Origin: Weizmannia acidilactici
Lineage (GTDB): Bacteria > Bacillota > Bacilli > Bacillales > Bacillaceae_C
Direction of reading: 5' to 3'
DNA: 32,499 bases
NCBI RefSeq assembly: GCF_008974225.1
Contig: NZ_BKZR01000038.1
Location: 1 to 32,499, forward strand
Part shown: positions 7,397 to 12,628 of the stretch, piece after piece
Layout of the letters: every line of letters starts with the position of its first letter
How positions within the stretch are numbered: the stretch's first letter is position 1
Notes under the pieces: generated by a model
The model's database searches: none
Told to the model about the DNA's origin: nothing
The model's input: the letters and a program-made list of their open reading frames with translations, nothing else
Position numbers and translations under genes: made by a program

Positions 7397-7660
7397 TTGA
7401 TCCAAAACTTGATTGACTTTATAAATGATCCAACCATCTGCACGCTTTCATTTCTTGTATTGACGGCCGGTTTTCTTTATATCAGCCGCCTGATTGTTAG
7501 GCAGCCCGCTTATTTTGAGGCGAAACCCGCCGGAATGGTGGCGGACTTTACGGTTCGGAACATTGCTGCAGCGGACTACCGCACTCACTCTGCCATTATT
7601 TGGATGATCAGTTGTGTCAGAATACGGACATATCCTTCTGAAGATCCTGATGCCGGTTGA
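7397..7660 (+). CDS. mifM: Putative MifM-like translation-arrest peptide controlling yidC2
   Basis: An 87-residue leader peptide lies 52 bp upstream of a yidC2-type gene. An N-terminal membrane segment (about residues 13-33) is followed by RLIVRQ, then a polar stretch, then W69 M70 ... R75 I76 R77 ... SEDPDAG and a stop. B. subtilis MifM, as I remember it, has arrest residues R69, I70, W73, I74 and M80 and an acidic DEEDAG end. Counting back from the shared DAG, W69, R75 and I76 fall exactly on W73, R79 and M80. MifM stalls the ribosome until its own membrane insertion releases it, so it reports insertase capacity. The last codons also form the 5' arms of the hairpin that hides the yidC2 ribosome site. 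The TTG start has a moderate site (AAAGCGAGTGA); a second TTG lies at 7409. Arrest is inferred, not shown. Confidence 0.72.
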   Translation: MIQNLIDFINDPTICTLSFLVLTAGFLYISRLIVRQPAYFEAKPAGMVADFTVRNIAAADYRTHSAIIWMISCVRIRTYPSEDPDAG

Positions 7661-7710
7661 CATGAAAAGCATCACGGCAGGATCAGCGCAACATACTGAA
7701 GGAGGATATG
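7629..7710 (+). promoter_or_regulatory. Nested mRNA hairpin masking the yidC2 Shine-Dalgarno
   Basis: In the outer stem, CATATCC (7629-7635) pairs with GGATATG (7704-7710), and TTC (7636-7638) can pair with GAA (7698-7700). An alternative is TCCTTC with GAAGGA. Both cover the AAGGAGG at 7699-7705. In the inner stem, GATCC (7643-7647) pairs with GGATC (7680-7684), and TGATGC (7648-7653) with GCATCA (7669-7674), bulging CGGCA. All 5' arms lie in the last 11 codons of the upstream ORF. A ribosome parked near the DAG codons (7649-7657) would melt them and free the yidC2 ribosome site. Confidence 0.7.
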
Positions 7711-7712
7711 CT

Positions 7713-8498
7713 ATGAAAAGATTTTTCAGTTTAACTTTTATCATGTCCGGCTTGCTGCTTATTTTAAGCGCATGCTCAAGCTCAGCAAACGTCGGCACGA
7801 ACAATAACGGGTTTTTCCATCACTATTTTGTGAGCCCGTTTGCGGTTGTCATCAAAGCAACCGCCCACCTGTTTAACGGAGACTATGGCATCGCCATTAT
7901 CATTTTAACATTGATCATCCGTTTAATTTTAATGCCGTTAACAATGCATACGTACAAAAACCAGCAGCAAATGCAGGAAAAAATGAAAAAACTAAAGCCG
8001 GAAATGGATAAACTGCAAACGAAGATTAAAGCGGCCAAATCGAAAGAAGAACAGGCCAAGTTGCAGCAGGAAATGATGCTATTATACCAAAAGCACGGCG
8101 TCAACCCGATGAACATGGGCTGCCTGCCGATTTTAATCCAAATGCCGATTTTGATGGGATTCTATTACGCGATCCGGGGTTCAAAAGAAATTGCCAGCCA
8201 CTCTTTTCTTTGGTTCAGCCTTGGGAAGGCGGATATCCCGATGGCCATTTTGGCGGGTGTGATTTATTTGGTACAAGCCCAGATTTCGATGATCGGAATT
8301 CCGGAAGAACAGAAAAAGCAAATGAGATATATGATGCTCTTGTCGCCGGTAATGATCCTGTTCGTTTCATTTACGGCACCGGCAGTCCTTCCGCTTTATT
8401 GGACGGTCGGCGGGCTGTTTTTGTGCGGGCAGACGCTGCTGGCGAAAAAACTTTACCAACCCCGGCATCCTAAAGAAAATTCAACTGCAAAATCTTAA
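7713..8498 (+). CDS. yidC: Membrane protein insertase YidC/Oxa1 family, lipoprotein YidC2 (YqjG) type
   Basis: A 261-residue insertase that places membrane proteins into the bilayer alone or with Sec. A lipoprotein signal ends in the lipobox LSAC (Cys21). The Oxa1 core with five membrane segments follows, carrying the groove arginine in ILTLIIRLILMPLTM, the basic cytosolic coiled hairpin (about 85-125) and the motif NPMNMGCLPILIQMPILMGFY. The start at 7713 has a perfect GAAGGAGG site, although an open frame reaches further upstream and overlaps the leader ORF. The leader peptide and the hairpin over the ribosome site argue that this is the inducible YidC2 paralogue, not SpoIIIJ/YidC1. Confidence 0.95.
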   Translation: MKRFFSLTFIMSGLLLILSACSSSANVGTNNNGFFHHYFVSPFAVVIKATAHLFNGDYGIAIIILTLIIRLILMPLTMHTYKNQQQMQEKMKKLKPEMDKLQTKIKAAKSKEEQAKLQQEMMLLYQKHGVNPMNMGCLPILIQMPILMGFYYAIRGSKEIASHSFLWFSLGKADIPMAILAGVIYLVQAQISMIGIPEEQKKQMRYMMLLSPVMILFVSFTAPAVLPLYWTVGGLFLCGQTLLAKKLYQPRHPKENSTAKS

Positions 8499-8501
8499 TG
8501 C

Positions 8502-8533
8502 AAAAAAGAACGAACCGTGCGTTCGTTCTTTTT
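8502..8533. terminator. Bidirectional terminator between yidC2 and the Rok-like gene
   Basis: AAAGAACGAAC (8505-8515) and GTTCGTTCTTT (8521-8531) pair around CGTGC, with A and T runs on the two sides. It serves both convergent genes. Confidence 0.92.
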
Positions 8534-9191
8534 ATACTCTATCGTGCTCAAGGAGAAATATTTCTTCCGCCTGGCCGGTATGCTGCTCTGCGAGTTCCTC
8601 TATTTTTTCCTCCGGAGTGCTTTGCTGTTCTACGGTATCCACCGGCTCCCCTGTTTGTATCGTTTGCTGTTCCACTGATTCCTCCGCAGGCTTGTCCCCG
8701 GATACCGCAGCCTCAACGAACTGGTATAAGCCCCTTTCCGGTTTGCAGATACGCGGCTCAATTTTTTCGACGGTTTTCATGAAAGAAGTCATGTTTGCAA
8801 TTTTAAAACCCGTTTTTTCTTCGATCATCCGCTTCAATTCAGCCCCCCTGATCGGTCCCGGCTTCTCTTTTAAAATTCGGATCGCTTCTTCCCTCATTTT
8901 ACTTGATTTGCTTCTTCTCGACGGCCGGGATTTACGCACCTTCCGTTCCCTGTGGAAAATCTGCCCGTCGTATGTTTCCAATGAGGCGGACAAAGGCGGA
9001 TTGAAGGGTATATATTCAGGCGGCAGCTGATTTGGCGCTTCTTTTAACATTTGCTCTTCTTTTTCATCCAGCTCCCTTAATCTTTTGAAAATACACTCTC
9101 TTTCATTACGGAACTCTTGCAACACCCGGACTTCAGCGTCTTCCAGCTGATCGAGCCGGATTTTGAGCGCCATTCTCTCATTTATCGTCAA
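8532..9191 (-). CDS. rok: Rok-like nucleoid-associated transcriptional repressor
   Basis: Rok of B. subtilis is an AT-preferring nucleoid protein that silences comK and acquired DNA. This 219-residue protein has the same two-part plan. The N-terminal helical oligomerisation region (INERMALKIRLDQLEDAEVR to about residue 50) is joined by a basic linker (RKSRPSRRSKSSK). The winged-helix domain (about 105-160) includes GPIRGAELKRMIEEKTGFKI, then ANMTSFMKTV and KPERGLYQF, recalled as Rok-like. It then carries an extra tail of about 55 residues rich in Glu and Gln, which makes it longer than B. subtilis Rok (191 residues from memory). The TTG at 9191 is chosen because GAGGGG lies 6 bases upstream and the product then aligns with the Rok N-terminus. 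The very AT-rich DNA upstream would suit autoregulation. Confidence 0.75.
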   Translation of the reverse strand: MTINERMALKIRLDQLEDAEVRVLQEFRNERECIFKRLRELDEKEEQMLKEAPNQLPPEYIPFNPPLSASLETYDGQIFHRERKVRKSRPSRRSKSSKMREEAIRILKEKPGPIRGAELKRMIEEKTGFKIANMTSFMKTVEKIEPRICKPERGLYQFVEAAVSGDKPAEESVEQQTIQTGEPVDTVEQQSTPEEKIEELAEQHTGQAEEIFLLEHDRV

Positions 9192-9471
9192 CTTCAACCC
9201 CTCACTTCTCAAAAAATAGAAAAAAATTATGTATATTATTATAATATGATATTAGCAAAATAAAAAGATAAAAATATTGATTTTTATTAGAAAATAATTA
9301 TACAACGTATAAATATTCATTTAATCCGCCATATTGTCTTCCTTTATGCGTATATTTATACCAAAACAGACAAAATAAATAACAGGATGTTGTGCAATTA
9401 ATAAATAGTAGTTTTTGTCGGAAATACTCGTTTTTTCACTTAATACGGTTTAAATTTTCGAAATATTTGTA
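9192..9471. other. AT-rich intergenic region upstream of the Rok-like gene
   Basis: There is no gene. The first 100 bases are almost pure A/T with several TATAAT-like strings (for instance around 9230-9250), so I cannot single out the minus-strand promoter. The composition is what Rok-type minor-groove binders prefer. Confidence 0.5.
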
Positions 9472-9500
9472 TTGCATATTTTTTTCGTTTTTAGTAGAAT
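9472..9500 (+). promoter_or_regulatory. Sigma-A promoter of the aldehyde dehydrogenase gene
   Basis: TTGCAT (9472-9477), 17 bp and TAGAAT (9495-9500). The start point would fall near 9507, inside the cre site. Confidence 0.7.
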
Positions 9501-9505
9501 ATTTA

Positions 9506-9519
9506 TGTAAGCGCTGACA
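9506..9519 (+). promoter_or_regulatory. Catabolite-responsive element (cre) for CcpA
   Basis: TGTAAGCGCTGACA matches the CcpA operator consensus (TGWAANCGNTNWCA) at every position. It sits 5 bases behind the -10 box and covers the expected start point, the position used for repression by CcpA in the presence of preferred sugars. Confidence 0.82.
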
Positions 9520-9576
9520 AGTTTAGCGGGTTTTACAGCATGATATCAAGGCACCCTTAACGCGCAAAAGCTTTAG

Positions 9577-9609
9577 AAAAAAGGAACAGGGATACCCCTG
9601 CGCCTTTTT
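9577..9609 (+). terminator. Terminator-like hairpin in the aldehyde dehydrogenase leader
   Basis: CAGGG (9587-9591) pairs with CCCTG (9596-9600). Beyond an AA/CG internal loop, AAAAAGG pairs with CCTTTTT (9603-9609). The T-run is the 3' arm itself. It lies between the promoter and the ribosome site, so it could be an attenuator. I found no clear anti-terminator. Confidence 0.45.
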
Positions 9610-9635
9610 AAAACAATTTATATGGAGGGATTGCG

Positions 9636-11120
9636 ATGGAACAATTAACCGTGCAGTTGGACGAAAGAGTTCAGAAATTCCTGCAGGGCAAGAAAAAAAT
9701 GTATATCAACGGGCAGTTTGTTGAGAGCGTATCCGGTAAAACTTTTGATACGCCGAACCCTGCGACCGGGGAAACGCTGGCAACTGTTTACGAAGCAGAT
9801 CAAGAGGATATCGACCGCGCCGTAAAAGCCGCACGGAAAGCTTTTGACAACGGGACGTGGTCGCGGATGAATCCTGCAGAAAGAAGCCGGTTAATGTACA
9901 AATTGGCTGACCTCATGGAAGAACACAAAGAAGCTTTGGCGCAGCTGGAAACGCTCGATAACGGGAAGCCGATCCGCGAAACGGCAAACGCGGATATTCC
10001 GCTTTCGATCGAGCATATGCGGTATTATGCAGGCTGGGCAACAAAGATTACCGGCCAAACGATTCCTGTAAACGGCTCTTACTTTAACTATACCCGCCAT
10101 GAGCCGGTTGGGGTTGTCGGGCAAATCATCCCTTGGAACTTCCCTCTGCTGATGGCCATGTGGAAAATGGGCGCAGCACTCGCAACAGGCTGTACGATTG
10201 TATTGAAGCCTGCCGAGCAGACTCCGCTGTCTGCACTGTATTTGGCGCAGCTCGTGGATGAAGCCGGATTCCCGGATGGGGTCGTCAATATCGTACCGGG
10301 TTTCGGGGAAACGGCCGGTGCCGCATTGGTAGACCACCCGCTTGTGGATAAAATTGCTTTTACCGGTTCCACGGAAGTCGGAAAGCTGATTATGGCCAAT
10401 GCATCCAAAACATTAAAACGGGTGACGCTTGAGTTGGGCGGAAAATCGCCGAATATCATTTTGCCTGATGCGGACTTAACGAAAGCCATTCCGGGTGCAT
10501 TGAACGGTGTTATGTTCAACCAGGGCCAGGTATGCTGCGCAGGTTCGCGCGTCTTTATCCAAAAGAAACATTTTGACAATGTCGTCGCCGATATGGCTAC
10601 ACATGCCCAATCGATTAAACAGGGATTCGGGCTCAGCCGGGATACCGAAATGGGGCCGCTTGTTTCGGATGAACAGCAGGAAAGGGTGCTGAATTATATT
10701 GAAAAAGGGATTGCGGAAGGCGCGGAAATCGTCACCGGCGGGAAAAAAACGCGTGAAGAAGGCTATTTTGTAGAACCGACCATTTTTGCCGATGTCAGTG
10801 ATGAGATGACCATTGCAAAAGAAGAAATTTTTGGCCCGGTCATTGCGGCAATGCCTTATGAAAGCCTCGATGAAGTAATTGAACGCGCCAATAACAGCGA
10901 TTACGGGCTAGCTGCAGGCGTTTGGACGCAAAATGTAGCCAATGCACATTATATCGCGAACCGCCTCCGTGCTGGTACGGTCTGGGTAAACTGCTACAAC
11001 GTATTTGATGCGGCTTCTCCTTTTGGCGGTTATAAACAATCAGGCATTGGGCGCGAAATGGGTTCATACGCTTTGGAAAACTATACGGAAGTCAAAAGCG
11101 TTTGGATTGCCAATCCATAA
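9636..11120 (+). CDS. dhaS: NAD(P)-dependent aldehyde dehydrogenase, DhaS-like
   Basis: This enzyme oxidises aldehydes to acids. At 494 residues it closely resembles my memory of B. subtilis DhaS over the whole length (RSRLMYKLADLMEEHK, NYTRHEPVGVVGQIIPWNFP, FDAASPFGGYKQSG). Catalytic residues are present: Asn168 (PWNF), Glu266 (LELGGK) and the nucleophile Cys300 (GQVCCAGSR). The FTGSTEVGK dinucleotide-binding loop is intact. Substrate range cannot be read from sequence. The ATG follows GGAGGG. A perfect cre at the start point predicts glucose repression, and a terminator-like hairpin lies in the leader. It converges on odhB across a shared terminator. Confidence 0.92.
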   Translation: MEQLTVQLDERVQKFLQGKKKMYINGQFVESVSGKTFDTPNPATGETLATVYEADQEDIDRAVKAARKAFDNGTWSRMNPAERSRLMYKLADLMEEHKEALAQLETLDNGKPIRETANADIPLSIEHMRYYAGWATKITGQTIPVNGSYFNYTRHEPVGVVGQIIPWNFPLLMAMWKMGAALATGCTIVLKPAEQTPLSALYLAQLVDEAGFPDGVVNIVPGFGETAGAALVDHPLVDKIAFTGSTEVGKLIMANASKTLKRVTLELGGKSPNIILPDADLTKAIPGALNGVMFNQGQVCCAGSRVFIQKKHFDNVVADMATHAQSIKQGFGLSRDTEMGPLVSDEQQERVLNYIEKGIAEGAEIVTGGKKTREEGYFVEPTIFADVSDEMTIAKEEIFGPVIAAMPYESLDEVIERANNSDYGLAAGVWTQNVANAHYIANRLRAGTVWVNCYNVFDAASPFGGYKQSGIGREMGSYALENYTEVKSVWIANP

Positions 11121-11134
11121 ACGGAACAGCCAAA

Positions 11135-11167
11135 AGAAAAAGCATCGGAAAAACCGATGCTTTTTCT
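11135..11167. terminator. Bidirectional terminator between aldehyde dehydrogenase and odhB
   Basis: A 14-bp perfect stem, AGAAAAAGCATCGG (11135-11148) with CCGATGCTTTTTCT (11154-11167) around AAAAA, has A and T tracts suiting both directions. Confidence 0.94.
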
Positions 11168-11180
11168 GATTCAATTTGGA

Positions 11181-12440
11181 TTAAGATTCGAGCAGCAAGT
11201 CTTCCGGATTTTCAATCAAAGTTTTTACCGTTTTTAAGAAACCAACAGCATCTTTCCCGTCAATGACACGGTGGTCGTAAGAAAGGGCCACATACATCAT
11301 CGGGCGGATTTCAATCCGTTCACCGTCCACGGCAACCGGGCGTTTTTGGATACTGTGCATACCAAGGATACCGACCTGCGTACCGTTGATAATCGGCGTT
11401 GAGAATAACGAGCCAAAGACACCGCCGTTTGTAATGGTAAACGTTCCGCCCTGCAGATCGCTCAAAGCAAGTTTGTTTTCGCGCGCTTTCGATGCAAACG
11501 CCGCAATATCGGCTTCAATTTCCGCAAAGTTTTTACGGTCGCAGTCGCGGACAACCGGCACGACGAGCCCTTCATCTGTTGATACTGCAATTCCGATATC
11601 ATAGTATTTTTTCAACAGTAGCTCATTGCCCTGGATTTCAGCATTGACATACGGATATTTCTTCAATGCCGCGACAACGGCTTTCGTAAAGAATGACATA
11701 AAGCCGAGGCGGATATCATGTTCTTGAGCAAACTGCTCTTTTTTGCGTTTTCGTAAGTCCATCACAGCCGTCATGTCAATCTCATTGAATGTCGTCAGCA
11801 TTGCAGTTGTCTGCGTGACTTCAACAAGGCGTTTAGCAATCGTTTGGCGGCGTCGGGACATGCGAATCCTTTCAACCGGTTTGCCTGTTTCCTGAGGTGC
11901 AGCTGCTTGGGGAGCCGCCGGTTTTTCCGGTTCCGCCGCTTTTCCCGGTTTAGCCGACGGATCGTAAACATCGATATCTTGTTTTCTTACCCTGCCGAGC
12001 GGATCAACAGTCGGAACTTTCGATAAGTCGATGCCTTTTTCCCGGGCCAGTTTGCGGGCTGCCGGAGAAGCAATCGGGCGTTCCTTTTTCTCTTCCTGTG
12101 ACGGCTCCTGGGCCTGAGGTGCTGGCCGGTCCGGTTCTGCTTTTTTCGCAGACGCCGGTTTTTCTGGTTGCGGTGCGGCAGCTTGCGGCGCGCTGCCTTC
12201 CCCTGCCCCTTCTCCGACTATTGCGATGACATCGCCAACTTGCACTGTATCCCCTTCTTCAAACAGAACGGACTGGATCACGCCTTCTTCTTCCGAAATC
12301 ACTTCGACGTTTACTTTATCTGTTTCCAGCTCCACGATATATTCGCCTTTGTCAACATGGTCCCCCGGGTGTTTCAACCATTGCGCGATGGTTCCCTCCG
12401 TGATTGATTCTGCTAGTTCAGGCACTTTAATTTCAGCCAC
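11181..12440 (-). CDS. odhB: Dihydrolipoyllysine succinyltransferase, E2 of 2-oxoglutarate dehydrogenase
   Basis: E2 transfers the succinyl group from E1 to CoA in the TCA cycle. In order: lipoyl domain (1-77, lipoylated Lys42 in ETDKVNVE), an Ala/Pro/Glu-rich linker, the E1/E3-binding domain (about 123-160, ASPAARKLAREKGIDLSKVP), a second Pro/Ala linker, and the catalytic domain with His390 and Asp394 in YDHRVIDGKD. The start is the GTG at 12440, eight bases behind GGGAGG, giving MAEIKVPELAES; an open frame runs ten codons further up without a site of its own. The gene follows odhA, but across an unusually long structured spacer. Confidence 0.97.
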   Translation of the reverse strand: MAEIKVPELAESITEGTIAQWLKHPGDHVDKGEYIVELETDKVNVEVISEEEGVIQSVLFEEGDTVQVGDVIAIVGEGAGEGSAPQAAAPQPEKPASAKKAEPDRPAPQAQEPSQEEKKERPIASPAARKLAREKGIDLSKVPTVDPLGRVRKQDIDVYDPSAKPGKAAEPEKPAAPQAAAPQETGKPVERIRMSRRRQTIAKRLVEVTQTTAMLTTFNEIDMTAVMDLRKRKKEQFAQEHDIRLGFMSFFTKAVVAALKKYPYVNAEIQGNELLLKKYYDIGIAVSTDEGLVVPVVRDCDRKNFAEIEADIAAFASKARENKLALSDLQGGTFTITNGGVFGSLFSTPIINGTQVGILGMHSIQKRPVAVDGERIEIRPMMYVALSYDHRVIDGKDAVGFLKTVKTLIENPEDLLLES

Positions 12441-12535
12441 AACGTTGTCCTCCCTTTCATGATTAACCATTATATATTTTTTAAGAAATAGCTTATATAT
12501 GTTCGCTTTTACCGGGCATAACAGGCATTTCCATG

Positions 12536-12609
12536 GCCCACCCGTGAAAAGCTACCTTCATACATATACAGTTTTTGTGCATATCGAAGCCCCCGCCCGC
12601 CGGGTGGGC
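12536..12609 (-). repeat. GC-rich inverted repeat in the odhA-odhB spacer
   Basis: GCCCACCCG (12536-12544) is exactly complementary to CGGGTGGGC (12601-12609). The second arm can instead fold locally with CCCGCCCG next to it. No T-run follows on the minus strand, so full termination is unlikely. It may act as an mRNA processing or stabilising element. Confidence 0.5.
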
Positions 12610-12628
12610 GCGCGGAGCGGGTTTCCCT

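Noticed and set aside
7135..7416. Small frames on both strands between the YitT-family gene and the arrest peptide
   Set aside because: They have no ribosome sites and no protein-like pattern, and the plus-strand one spans the promoter of the next unit.
7448..7804. Minus-strand 118-codon frame across the yidC2 leader
   Set aside because: It is antisense to the promoter-driven leader/yidC2 unit and lacks a ribosome site. The plus-strand peptide is supported by motif and hairpin.
12441..12500. Independent odhB promoter (TATAAT-like string on the minus strand)
   Set aside because: No acceptable -35 lies 16-18 bases upstream, so it was not listed.
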